Part shown: positions 30,073 through 37,361 of the stretch, piece by piece | How the letters are laid out: each line of letters starts with the position of its first letter | Position numbering within the stretch: position 1 is the first letter of the stretch | Assembly (NCBI RefSeq): GCF_009711085.1 | Contig: NZ_WMKA01000042.1 | Span: 1 to 37,361 of the forward strand | Direction: 5' to 3' | Origin: Cellulosimicrobium composti | Lineage (GTDB): Bacteria > Actinomycetota > Actinomycetes > Actinomycetales > Cellulomonadaceae | Length of the DNA: 37,361 bases | The notes under the pieces: generated by a model | Seen by the model: only the letters and a program-made list of their open reading frames with translations | Told to the model about the DNA's origin: nothing | Database searches by the model: none | Made by a program: the position numbers and the translations under genes

Positions 30073-32423
30073 GCGTGCACGTCCTGCCGCTCGGCGTCGG
30101 GCGTCGGCTCTCCGAGGATCGTCCGGGTGCTTGTCTCGGGGCGAAGGTCCAGGCGGCGAAGCAGCTGGGCGTTGAGAGCGACGACGACGGTCGAGGCAGA
30201 CATGAGCAGGGCACCGACGGACATCGGCATGACGAACCCGATCGGAGCGAGCACGCCCGCGGCGAGCGGGACGGAGATGAGGTTGTAGCCCGCGGCCCAC
30301 CACAGGTTCTGCTTCATCTTGCGGTAGCTCGCCCGCGACAGCTCGATCACCGACAGCACCGAACGAGGGTCGTCGCTGGCCAGGATGACCCCGGCCGAGG
30401 CGATCGCGACGTCGGTGCCCGCACCGATCGCGATGCCGACGTCCGCCTGGGCGAGCGCGGGCGCGTCGTTCACGCCGTCTCCGACCATGGCGACCTTGCG
30501 GCCCTCGCGTTGCAGCTGCTGGACCTTGGCGGACTTGTCCTCGGGCCGCACACCGGCGAAGTAGCGTTCGATGCCGAGCTCGTGGGCGACGGACGCGGCC
30601 ACCGCTTCGGCGTCGCCGGTGATCATCACGACCTGCACACCGCGACGGTGCAGCGCGGTGACCGCCTCGCGGGACTCGTGTCGGATCTCGTCGGCCAGGC
30701 GCAGGGCGCCCGCGACCTGCCCGTCGATCAGGACGTGCAGGATGATGGCGCCCGAGGCGCGCCACTGATCGGCGACCGGCAGCTCCTGCGCCGATCGCTC
30801 GTGCAGCAGGTTGGGCCCGCCGACCTCGACGTGGCGGCCCTCGACGGTGGCTCGAACACCGACTGCCGGGGACGACTCGAAGTCTCGAGCGGGCGGGACG
30901 GACAGCTTCTTCTCGCGCGCGGCGCGGACGATGGCCCGGGCGAGCGGGTGCTCGGAGTCGGACTCCGCTGCTGCCGCCAGGGCGAGGACGGTGTCCTCGT
31001 CGTGGTCGCCGGTGGGCTCGATCGCGGTCACGGTGGGCTCGCCCTTGGTCAGGGTGCCGGTCTTGTCGAACAGCACGGCATCGACGGTGCGCATGCTCTC
31101 CAGCGCGAGCCGGTCCTTGATCAGGACACCGCCGCGGGCGGCACGCTCGGTCGCGATGGACACCACGAGCGGAATGGCCAGGCCCAGCGCGTGCGGGCAG
31201 GCGATGACGAGCACGGTCACCGTCCGGATCACCGCGGCGTCGGGCAGCCCGAGGACGGTCCACGTCGCGGCGGTGAGCACCGCGGCACCGAGGGCGAACC
31301 AGAACAACCACCCGGCCGCGGTATCGGCCAGGCGCTGGGCCCGGGAGCTGGAGCTCTGCGCCTCGGTGACCAGGCGCTGGATGCCCGCCAGGGCGGTGTC
31401 CTGCCCGACCGCGGTGACCTCCACACGCAGACCCGAGTCGGTCGCGACGGTGCCGGCCACGACCAGCTCACCGCTGCTGCGCCGAACGGTGCGCGACTCG
31501 CCGGTGATCATCGACTCGTCCATGCTCGCGGCGCCGTCCACGATCTTGCCGTCCGCCGGGACCCTGCCGCCGGGGCGGACCACAACGACGTCGCCGACGC
31601 GCAGATCGGCCGGCGCGACGGTGATGACCTCGTCGCCCTCGACCCGCTCGGCCTCGTCCGGCAGCAACGCGGCCAGGGAGTCCAGGGCCGAGGTCGTCTG
31701 CGCCAGGGAGCGCATCTCGATCCAGTGGCCGAGCAGCATGATGACGATCAGCAGCGCCAGCTCCCACCAGAAGTCAAGCTGGTGGTCGAGCAGACCGAGG
31801 CTCGCGCCCCACGACGCGACGAACGCGACCGTGATCGCCAGGCCGATGAGCAGCATCATCCCGGGCTTGCGTGCCCGGATCTCGGACACCGCCCCCGTCA
31901 GGAAGGGCCGCCCACCCCAGACGTACATCACCGTGCCGAGCACCGGAGAGACAAGCCCCAGCCCCGGCACGTCGGGCAGCTCATACCCGAGCACCATCGC
32001 GAACATGCTCGAGGCCGCCACGACCGGGACCGCCAGAACCAGCATGATCCAGAACAGTCGACGGAACTGCCCCACGTGATCCCCATGCCCGCCAGGCCCG
32101 CCATGACCGCCATGGCCGCCATGGCCGGCGTGCTGGTCATGACCGGCGTGCTCCTGGTGACCGGCGTGGCTCAAGTGATCCTCGCGCTCAGGCGCGGACT
32201 GCCCACCATGGCTGGGGTGCTGCTCGTGGCCGTTGCCGTGCGGCCTGTGCTGCCCGACTTCCGCCTCCTCGTGATGCTCGGCGTGCGCCTCCCCACGGTG
32301 GGCGTGGTCGGGCGAATCGTGCGACGTGGCGTTCTCGCCGCCGGTTGCGTCGACGGAGGCCTGCCCGCGGTGGAGCTGGCCGGCCGCGGTCGGTTCGTGC
32401 TCTTCGTGACCGTGGGGCTTCAT
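30069..32423 (-). CDS. copB: CopB-type P-type ATPase with long His-rich N-terminus
   Basis: 784 aa. The first 116 residues are extremely His/Gly/Glu-rich, a metal-binding region in place of the Cys-type HMA domains. Then eight helices, TGES phosphatase loop (307-310), intramembrane metal motif CPH (409-411, marking the P1B-3/CopB group), phosphorylation site DKTGT (453-457), and GDGVND near the end. CopB-group enzymes export copper (Cu(II) or Cu(I)). The start has GAGAGG about 9 nt upstream. A CsoR-type operator lies 47 nt before the ATG. Coupled to the 2Fe-2S protein. Confidence 0.95.
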   Translation of the reverse strand: MKPHGHEEHEPTAAGQLHRGQASVDATGGENATSHDSPDHAHRGEAHAEHHEEAEVGQHRPHGNGHEQHPSHGGQSAPEREDHLSHAGHQEHAGHDQHAGHGGHGGHGGPGGHGDHVGQFRRLFWIMLVLAVPVVAASSMFAMVLGYELPDVPGLGLVSPVLGTVMYVWGGRPFLTGAVSEIRARKPGMMLLIGLAITVAFVASWGASLGLLDHQLDFWWELALLIVIMLLGHWIEMRSLAQTTSALDSLAALLPDEAERVEGDEVITVAPADLRVGDVVVVRPGGRVPADGKIVDGAASMDESMITGESRTVRRSSGELVVAGTVATDSGLRVEVTAVGQDTALAGIQRLVTEAQSSSSRAQRLADTAAGWLFWFALGAAVLTAATWTVLGLPDAAVIRTVTVLVIACPHALGLAIPLVVSIATERAARGGVLIKDRLALESMRTVDAVLFDKTGTLTKGEPTVTAIEPTGDHDEDTVLALAAAAESDSEHPLARAIVRAAREKKLSVPPARDFESSPAVGVRATVEGRHVEVGGPNLLHERSAQELPVADQWRASGAIILHVLIDGQVAGALRLADEIRHESREAVTALHRRGVQVVMITGDAEAVAASVAHELGIERYFAGVRPEDKSAKVQQLQREGRKVAMVGDGVNDAPALAQADVGIAIGAGTDVAIASAGVILASDDPRSVLSVIELSRASYRKMKQNLWWAAGYNLISVPLAAGVLAPIGFVMPMSVGALLMSASTVVVALNAQLLRRLDLRPETSTRTILGEPTPDAERQDVHA

Positions 32424-32469
32424 GACCGAACTTCCTCTCGTGACGCAACGACGGGATCAGCACAACCAT

Positions 32470-32486
32470 ATACCCCCGTGGGGTAT
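32470..32486 (-). promoter_or_regulatory. CsoR-type operator upstream of copB
   Basis: ATACCCC-N3-GGGGTAT (32470-32486), a perfect 7-bp inverted repeat of the G-tract type bound by the copper repressor CsoR. No csoR gene is in the window, so control would be by a repressor encoded elsewhere. Confidence 0.65.
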
Positions 32487-32503
32487 TCCTCGACGTGGGG
32501 TGT

Positions 32504-32534
32504 GCAGGGCCCCACCGGGCTGGTGGGGCCCTGC
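32504..32534 (-). terminator. Terminator of the NlpC/P60 gene
   Basis: GCAGGGCCCCACC (32504-32516), 5-nt loop, GGTGGGGCCCTGC (32522-32534): 13 perfect base pairs, 12 nt after the stop codon, between this gene and the copB promoter. Confidence 0.75.
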
Positions 32535-32546
32535 ACGCCGTCAGCG

Positions 32547-33341
32547 TCAGCCGACGCGGATGTACGTCGGGTTCGACTGCCAGATCTGCCCGTACCGGAC
32601 GGTCTTGCCGGGCGAGGGTGCTTCGATCTGCATGTTGTCCCCGGCGTAGATGCCGATGTGGCCCGGGCTCCAGATCAGGTCACCGGGTTGTGCCTGGTCG
32701 CGAGAGATCACGGTGCCGGCGTACCGCTGCTCGGAAGAGGTCCGGGGCAGATTGATGCCGACCTGGGCGTACACGTAGGACGTGAAGCCGGAGCAGTCGA
32801 ATCCTGCTGGGGTCGTGCCGCCCCATTGGTAGGGCACGCCGAGATACTGCATCGCGACGCTCACCACGCTCGAGCCGGCCGCAGACGGCGGGGCCGCGAC
32901 CGGTGCCTGGGCCTCGGCTTGCTCTGCCTCGGCAGGAGCGCGCTCCTGGCTACGTGATGAGCGGTCCTCACGGACGGGCTCGGGCTCCGGCTCCGGTTCC
33001 GGTTCCGGCTCGGGGGCCGGGGTGACCGCGACCGGTGCCTGCTCGATCGCGAACGCCGCGTCGGCCGAGACGGTGACCGCGGGCGCGGCACTGAGCGCCT
33101 GGCGCGCCGGCTCGGTCAGCGCGCTCAGGTCGACGCTGGACACCGCCTTGGGGTGGTCGGTGCTCGGTGCGGCGCTGGCCGGTGCTGCGAACACCGAGAC
33201 CAGCAGACCGGAGCCTGCGGCGAGCAGGGCCCCCTTGCGGGCGGCGTTGGCTGTTCCTTCCTGGGCTGCCCTGGCGAGCGGGGTCAGCGGTGTGATGGGT
33301 GGGCGGGACGCGCGGTGACGTCCCGGGTTTCGTGCGGTCAT
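32547..33341 (-). CDS. Secreted NlpC/P60 (C40) peptidoglycan hydrolase
   Basis: 264 aa; AAGGAG precedes the ATG. A long basic N-terminus and a hydrophobic segment ending ASAAPS (about residues 37-58) form a secretion signal. A Glu-Pro repeat (111-122) and an Ala/Glu-rich linker follow. The C-terminal NlpC/P60 domain has catalytic Cys183 (FDCSGF) and His228 (GHIGIY). The domain cleaves peptide stems of the cell wall. It is preceded by a c-di-AMP riboswitch, the usual control for wall hydrolases in actinomycetes. It is not obviously part of metal resistance. Confidence 0.9.
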   Translation of the reverse strand: MTARNPGRHRASRPPITPLTPLARAAQEGTANAARKGALLAAGSGLLVSVFAAPASAAPSTDHPKAVSSVDLSALTEPARQALSAAPAVTVSADAAFAIEQAPVAVTPAPEPEPEPEPEPEPVREDRSSRSQERAPAEAEQAEAQAPVAAPPSAAGSSVVSVAMQYLGVPYQWGGTTPAGFDCSGFTSYVYAQVGINLPRTSSEQRYAGTVISRDQAQPGDLIWSPGHIGIYAGDNMQIEAPSPGKTVRYGQIWQSNPTYIRVG

Positions 33342-33352
33342 GGTGTTCTCCT

Positions 33353-33525
33353 TCGCGCCTGCGGGGTGAGCTGTCGGGTTCGGATCGGAGAGTGACCCGG
33401 CCGTACCGGTGGCTGCGGTGCGGCTTCACCCCGAGGACACCGTGGTGCCCGGTTGAGTGGTTCCCCCGTCCCTGTCATGGGTGTTGGTGGTGTGCTCCAA
33501 GAGGTGACAGGGCTCGGCGCTCTCT
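33353..33525 (-). ncRNA. c-di-AMP (ydaO/yuaA) riboswitch
   Basis: The minus-strand leader of the NlpC/P60 gene contains, in order, GCCGAGCCCTGTCA, GACAGGGACGGGGGAACCA, CTCGGGGTGAA, GAACCCGACAGCTCACC and CGCAGGCGCGAAGGAG. These are the conserved blocks of the actinobacterial ydaO element: paired CCTGTC/GACAGG, the GGGGGAACCA loop, GGGGTGAA, and the AGCT-ACC...GCAGGC end. c-di-AMP binding turns expression off in known examples, linking wall hydrolysis to osmotic/potassium state. The 30-odd nt beyond should hold the promoter. Confidence 0.88.
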
Positions 33526-33648
33526 TGGATCCCTCGCGGATGTCCCGCGAGGAGCATGGGGTTGGCCGCTGGGCCCGGCAGTGGGGGCACGGGTCGGTCG
33601 CGGCGGGTGGTGCGGTCTGGGTCGCCCGGTGCTGGGGCGGGCGGCGTG

Positions 33649-34590
33649 TCACCCGGTCTCCTGGCGGCCGAGCACCGGGTCCCAGCTGGCGCCGAGGTCG
33701 CGGCTGGTGAACAGGCCGGTGTTCGTGGCGAGGAGGATCCAGGGCTGGTTGCCGGGGCTGTCGTCGGGCACGTACGTCATGGCTTGCGTCCCGCTCGGCG
33801 CGGTGCCGTGCTCGGTCCAGTCGGTGCCGCCCGGTGAGCCGGTCCACACGGCGCCCTGTGGGTCGATCCCGACCAGCGTTCCGCCGAGCCCGGCGTCGAC
33901 GAGCACCAGGGTCGGCGCGTCGCGGTCCAGGGTGAAGGTCTGCCCGGTGTCGCGGCTGAGCTGCAGACCCGTGGGGGTGGTGGCCACGATGGTGTCTGGG
34001 TCTGCACGCATGACGTGCACGTCTCGGGCCTCCACGGTTGCGCCCGGTGTCCAGCTGGCTCCGGAGTCGTTGCTGATCAGCAGGCGCGACGTGGCTGAGT
34101 CCAGGCCGACGACGCGCTCGGCGCCGGTGTCGGTGGTCGCGGTGCTCAGCGCGTGGAAGTCGACCTCGCCGGTCAAGGAGACCTGATCCCAGGTCGTGGC
34201 GCCGTCGGTGCTGCGGATCAGCCCAAGGTTGGGCGTCTTCAGGTCCGTCTGCTCTCCGGGCGCCGGGTGGCCGGAGGCGTAGAGGGCGCCGTCGACCGTG
34301 ACGGTCATGCCCATCGTGTCCTGGCGGCCCTCTCCGGCGCGTTCAAGCTGTCCAGGGTCCTCCTCGAACGGGTCCGGCATTGTCCAGACCCCGGTGTGGG
34401 TCGCGATCAGGACCGTGTGGTCGGCCGGGTCAACCTGCACGTCGTGCACGTGCCCGAAGTCGGGCAGGTTCTGGGCCGCCACTCTCGTGACGGTCGGCGC
34501 GGGTGGTGAGGTCGGGGTGCAGGCAGACAGCAGCAGGACGGTTCCTGCTGCTAGCCACCCGCTCCCCCGCCTCTTGTGGGCAGGGTTCAT
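33649..34590 (-). CDS. BNR-repeat lipoprotein (F510_1955-like)
   Basis: 313 aa from ATG 34590; upstream in-frame codons have no signal. Lipoprotein signal with LLSAC (Cys24). The rest is a beta-propeller with BNR/Asp-box units such as STDGATTWDQV, SNDSGASWTPG, SRDTGQTFTLD and SRDLGASWDPV. FGHVHDVQVDP near the mature N-terminus is typical of this family, which is often next to DUF305 and copper genes. Sits outside the membrane; ligand unknown. The next gene upstream is the DUF305 lipoprotein, 76 nt away. Confidence 0.8.
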   Translation of the reverse strand: MNPAHKRRGSGWLAAGTVLLLSACTPTSPPAPTVTRVAAQNLPDFGHVHDVQVDPADHTVLIATHTGVWTMPDPFEEDPGQLERAGEGRQDTMGMTVTVDGALYASGHPAPGEQTDLKTPNLGLIRSTDGATTWDQVSLTGEVDFHALSTATTDTGAERVVGLDSATSRLLISNDSGASWTPGATVEARDVHVMRADPDTIVATTPTGLQLSRDTGQTFTLDRDAPTLVLVDAGLGGTLVGIDPQGAVWTGSPGGTDWTEHGTAPSGTQAMTYVPDDSPGNQPWILLATNTGLFTSRDLGASWDPVLGRQETG

Positions 34591-34666
34591 CAAGGCAGTC
34601 CTTCGGCAAGGGGCCCGCGCGGGGGCGCGCACAACACCAGTGCGTGCACGCCCCACGGGGCGAGGG

Positions 34667-35290
34667 TCACATCGCGGCGAGCAGCTCTTCCATGGTGGAG
34701 ATCTCGGCCTGCTGGGTGTCGACGATCTGCTGCGCCATCGCCACAGCGTCCTCGTTCTTGCCGTCGTCCACCTCGGTCTGGGCCATCTCGATGGCGCCCT
34801 GGTGGTGGACGATCATCTGCTCGAGGAACAGCCGGCCCGCCTCGGCCCCCTGCGCGTCCTGCAGGGCCTGCATGTCCTCTTCGCTCATCATCCCGTCCAT
34901 GGACCCGTGGTCCATGGTCTCCGTCGAGTCGGACTCCGAGACCGGCGACCCCCACTCCTCGAGCCAGGTGGTCAGCTGCTCGATCTCGGGGCCCTGGGCA
35001 TCCTTGATCTGGTTCGCCAGGTCGATGATTTGAGGGTCGACGCCCTCCTTGGCCACGATGACGTCGGACATCTCGATCGCCTGCTCGTGGTGGGGAACCA
35101 TCATCTGGGCGAACATCACGTCCTGCTGGTTGAACCAGTCGCCCTCGGCCGGGCTCTCCTGCTCGCCGGCCTCGGTCGTGGAGGACATCGACGCCATGTC
35201 GTGCCCCGGTTCCTCGTCGTTCGAGCACGCCGCGAGACTCACGACGGTGACCAGCGCGATCGCTGGGGCAAGCACACGCTTGACGTTCAT
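34667..35290 (-). CDS. DUF305 lipoprotein
   Basis: 207 aa from ATG 35290, with GAGAGG about 9 nt upstream. Lipobox SLAAC (Cys22). Two DUF305 signature halves: MMVPHHEQAIEM and MIVHHQGAIEMA, each contributing a His pair, plus a Met/His-rich middle (TMDHGSMDGMMSEEDM) fit for copper binding. Four-helix ferritin-like fold expected. Probably an extracytoplasmic copper-binding protein, consistent with the nearby CopB and second DUF305 protein. Confidence 0.9.
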   Translation of the reverse strand: MNVKRVLAPAIALVTVVSLAACSNDEEPGHDMASMSSTTEAGEQESPAEGDWFNQQDVMFAQMMVPHHEQAIEMSDVIVAKEGVDPQIIDLANQIKDAQGPEIEQLTTWLEEWGSPVSESDSTETMDHGSMDGMMSEEDMQALQDAQGAEAGRLFLEQMIVHHQGAIEMAQTEVDDGKNEDAVAMAQQIVDTQQAEISTMEELLAAM

Positions 35291-35385
35291 GGGAAAGGAC
35301 CTCTCAACTCGGTACTCAGCAACCACACACGCCCCTATCGGGAACGCGAATCGGTCGACGCGTACGCGTCGACGGCGTGCGGTTC

Positions 35386-35823
35386 CTACGTCCGAGAGAT
35401 CCCGAGGACGTGCAGCGACGGTGCTGCACCTACGGCGGGCAACACCCTGCCAGCCTGGATCAAGCGCGACCACACCGGTGCCAGGCGCGCCATCAGGCTC
35501 GCGCCCGGGCGAGCCAGGGCGAGCAGCGCGACCGCGATCATCAGGCACATGGCGGACGCCATCTCGTGACCACCGCAGTCGGTGCATCCGCCCGGCGCGT
35601 CGTGCGCGTGCGACCCGGCTTCTGACGATCCCGCCTCGTGGGCCGGGGCGGGGTGATCGGCGCTGGTCATGATCGCGGCGGCTGGGCCGACGTGCGCCGT
35701 GGCCGAGCCGCTCATCGCGTGCATCGTCACGAAACCCAGCAGCAGCGCCGCGACGAACAGGGCACCCGAAAGCCCTCGCCGGCGACCGGCGAGCAGCGAA
35801 CGAAACGTCGTCATCGGGTGCAT
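35386..35823 (-). CDS. DUF6153-like membrane protein of the copper block
   Basis: 145 aa (ATG 35823; ATG 35814 also possible). Helix 1 at about residues 17-36, then an outward loop rich in His, Cys and Gly (HPAPAHEAGSS..., GGCTDCGGHEM) that could bind metal, helix 2 (MCLMIAVALLALA), and a tail ending GISRT. It is related in layout and ending to the protein at 4587-4985. The His/Cys loop and neighbours suggest a copper role, unproven. Confidence 0.75.
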   Translation of the reverse strand: MHPMTTFRSLLAGRRRGLSGALFVAALLLGFVTMHAMSGSATAHVGPAAAIMTSADHPAPAHEAGSSEAGSHAHDAPGGCTDCGGHEMASAMCLMIAVALLALARPGASLMARLAPVWSRLIQAGRVLPAVGAAPSLHVLGISRT

Positions 35824-35883
35824 GTCCCCGTCAGCCTAACCACTGCACCCGTGCCAGCTCCAAGATCCGGTCCGCGCCGCGGC

Positions 35884-35964
35884 TCATCCCAGCTTCGCCA
35901 GCAGCGCCCTGCACGCCTCTTTGCACGCCCGGCACGCCCGCGCGCACACCGCGCAGTGCTCGTG
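35884..35964 (-). pseudogene. 3' remnant of a four-helix copper-binding (DUF326/Csp-like) gene
   Basis: The last 25 codons before TGA (35884-35886) read HEHCAVCARACRACKEACRALLAKLG, shown here as three blocks HEHCAVC, ARACRACKEAC, RALLAKLG. This is the Cys-rich final helix of DUF326/Csp copper-storage proteins. Upstream of about 35964 the frame turns into GC-rich noise, so most of the gene is missing. A second copy of the same end is at 37062-37124. The rest of 35965-36209 shows nothing else. Confidence 0.65.
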
Positions 35965-36209
35965 CCTCCATCTTCGCGCCTGGCCCCGCACACAACACAC
36001 GCCGTCACGCACTGCCCCCCACCACCGAGCCCACGAGCTAGCACCGCCCAGCACTGCCCGGCTGCGAGTACCAGAAGCGGCTCGTAGCGTCGAGGGTCCC
36101 TGCTGCTCCTGGACGGGGTTGCTGCCTGAACCGTGTGCCGACCACGCGCTCCAGACGAGGCCTGGCGCGACCGGAACCTGCGTCGTGACGTAGAAAGAGG
36201 TGCCCTTCG

Positions 36210-36830
36210 ATGAATGCTCGGCGCGATGCCAGCGCTCAGAACGATCAGCAGCACTCGCAGAAACCAAACCAGGACGACCAACACGCGCGCCAGATGCGTG
36301 GTATGTACCTGCGGTTCGCCGCGATGATCCTCACCGCCATGGTGGTCATGTACTGGGTGATGTTCGTCGGCTCCTGGGAGTGGGGCCACGTCCGCTTCAG
36401 CCAAAGCCGGGTCTTCATGGCCCTCACCATGGGCGGCACCATGGGGCTGATCATGCTCGGCTGGATGCTCAACATGTACAAGAACACCAAGGCCAACATC
36501 GCGATCGTCACGGCGAGCCTCGTCCTGTTGGTGGGCGGCGCGGCACTGGACCGCAGTCAGATCACCGTCAACGACACCGCCTTCATGCGCGCCATGATCC
36601 CGCACCACTCCTTGGCCATCACCCGTTCGGAACGCGCACAGATCTCGGATGTCCGAGTGTGCGAGCTCGCGGTGGAGATCAGCGAGGCTCAGAAGCGCGA
36701 GATCGCCGAGATGGACTGGCTCATCGCTGACATCGAGGAGAACGGCCTCGCCACCACCTCCGAACAAGCTGACGCACGACCCGTCCCGGACTTCACCGGC
36801 ACCGCTCTGCGAAGCTGTCCGACGCCCTAG
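36210..36830 (+). CDS. Membrane-anchored DUF305 protein
   Basis: 206 aa; AGAGGTG 7 nt upstream of the ATG. A polar N-terminus, three helices (about residues 33-53, 69-87 and 94-112), then half a DUF305 domain: AFMRAMIPHHSLAITRSERAQI, CELAVEISEAQKREIAEMDWLIADIEENG. The single PHH and the attached helices differ from the lipoprotein form at 34667. Predicted extracytoplasmic metal-binding domain. Opposite strand to the other copper genes and with its own promoter region. Confidence 0.85.
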   Translation: MNARRDASAQNDQQHSQKPNQDDQHARQMRGMYLRFAAMILTAMVVMYWVMFVGSWEWGHVRFSQSRVFMALTMGGTMGLIMLGWMLNMYKNTKANIAIVTASLVLLVGGAALDRSQITVNDTAFMRAMIPHHSLAITRSERAQISDVRVCELAVEISEAQKREIAEMDWLIADIEENGLATTSEQADARPVPDFTGTALRSCPTP

Positions 36831-37012
36831 CCCCGCATGGATGAAGGCACGATCGGATGAACGTCCAGGAGAAGCACCTTGCTGGCGTCACCCAGACCGC
36901 TACCCGTTCGTGAAGCGAGTCCGCGATACAGACAGGCGGGGCACGGCTTCATATGGCCGTGCGGTGCGCGCCGCCACGCCTTGCCCCCAGAGTGTCGCCC
37001 GACGGACTTCCG

Positions 37013-37060
37013 TATCCTTGCTTTCGTGCCTGCCAGCGTGCCGGACCGCTCTCTACGGGG
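37013..37060 (+). pseudogene. 5' fragment of a DUF3800-like gene (module copy 3)
   Basis: TATCCTTGC...GTG followed by codons for VPASVPDRSLRG closely matches the promoter and first 12 codons of the gene at 12468 (TACCCTTGC...GTG, PTSVPDRSLRG). The match stops at about 37060, where the Csp-like fragment begins. The 180 nt before it (36831-37012) hold no recognisable gene. Confidence 0.7.
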
Positions 37061-37061
37061 C

Positions 37062-37124
37062 TCATCCCAGCGCGGCTAGCAGCGTCCGGCACGCTTCTTC
37101 GCACGCCCGGCACGCCCGCGCGAC
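37062..37124 (-). pseudogene. 3' fragment of a DUF326/Csp-like gene, second copy
   Basis: Ending at TGA 37062-37064 the minus strand reads ARACRACEEAC, RTLLAALG, nearly identical to the fragment at 35884. The similarity begins abruptly at about 37124, where the integrase frame ends. Confidence 0.65.
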
Positions 37125-37361
37125 TCATACCGCGGATCACGCGCATAGGCACAGAACATCCGGATCGAGATCTCGTAGTTGCGAAGTGTCGACAAGGCCC
37201 GCGGCGACGGCCCTGACCGCAACCAGCTGATCCATGCCTCGCCCTCGGCCGGCCCCCACTGCCAGGGATACAGACCGCTGAACTCGACGAAGCGGCGAAC
37301 CAACCGCAGCCGAGCAGTGATCGTAGTTGAGTCCCCGATAGTGGTGTAGCGCGGTTGCCGA
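37125..37361 (-). pseudogene. N-terminal part of a tyrosine recombinase (integrase), cut off
   Basis: Minus-strand frame open from the window edge: QPRYTTIGDSTTITARLRLV, RRFVEFSGLYPWQWGPAE, then RALSTLRNYEISIRMFCAYA and RDPRY. This is the SAM-like core-binding N-terminal domain of phage-type integrases. After DPRY (about 37125) the frame runs into the Csp-like fragment and stops, so the catalytic domain is missing in this direction. It marks the edge of a mobile segment that continues beyond the window. Confidence 0.75.

Noticed and set aside
30021-32957. 978-codon plus-strand frame opposite copB
   Set aside because: Runs antisense through CopB and NlpC/P60 genes, with no recognisable motif or ribosome site.
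33091-33341. Glu-Pro repeat tract in the NlpC/P60 gene as a DNA repeat of interest
   Set aside because: Ordinary linker low complexity in secreted wall proteins.
1-37361. rRNA, tRNA, CRISPR array, replication origin
   Set aside because: None seen by eye on either strand; short tRNAs could be missed without a covariance-model scan.

Overview
The window is very GC-rich (roughly 70%), with GTG starts, TAnnnT-type -10 boxes, many leaderless starts, a mycothiol/thioredoxin-style arsenate reductase set and System II cytochrome c maturation. Together these point to an actinomycete, most likely Micrococcales (Cellulomonas/Cellulosimicrobium-like). The assignment is an inference from gene content. 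No rRNA, tRNA, CRISPR array or replication gene was seen. Gene remnants, repeated modules and an integrase fragment suggest a metal-resistance island or plasmid built in several steps.

Layout. (1) 1-714: left-edge debris, namely a possible Nramp transporter tail and a membrane-protein frame broken by stop codons. (2) 701-6064: redox and cytochrome c block on the minus strand, ccsB - flavoprotein - small membrane protein - dsbA-like - ccdA, with every junction a 4-nt start/stop overlap. A DUF6153-like gene and a divergent ctaG follow. (3) 6092-9096: a CmtR-like Cd/Pb sensor with a CDF exporter, a ferric-reductase-like membrane protein and a decayed second ctaG. (4) 9122-13181: a SulP transporter/MerR pair flanked by an intact and a deleted copy of a repeated module (paired hairpins, a 69-aa protein, a DUF3800-like protein). 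(5) 13262-21299: arsenic block, with ArsR/flavoprotein divergent pair, a frameshifted MFS gene, then trxB-trxA-acr3-arsRC fusion-arsC-arsR-second arsRC-like fusion. (6) 21334-28471: a dedicated high-affinity phosphate transporter (pstSCAB) with an atypical response regulator, an SRPBCC-like protein and an ArsR/flavoprotein divergent pair. (7) 28606-36830: a DUF2306-like protein, a thioredoxin-like protein and a copper block (CopB-type ATPase with 2Fe-2S protein, a BNR lipoprotein, two DUF305 proteins, a DUF6153 protein), plus an NlpC/P60 hydrolase behind a c-di-AMP riboswitch. (8) 36831-37361: a mosaic of three gene fragments, including the start of a tyrosine recombinase.

How it fits together (inference): arsenate enters through phosphate carriers. 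The island therefore pairs arsenate reduction (ArsC forms fed by its own thioredoxin system), arsenite export (Acr3) and flavoprotein chemistry with a phosphate-selective Pst system. The pst promoter carries a PhoP-type direct repeat overlapped by an inverted repeat GATAGA-N6-TCTATG. That repeat occurs three times, all around the pst/regulator cluster, and shares its 5-6-5 geometry with the dyads in the ars promoters. CopB, the DUF305 proteins and the Cd/Pb CDF add copper and divalent-metal defence. The ccsB/ccdA/ctaG block would support cytochrome c and oxidase assembly under thiol or metal stress.
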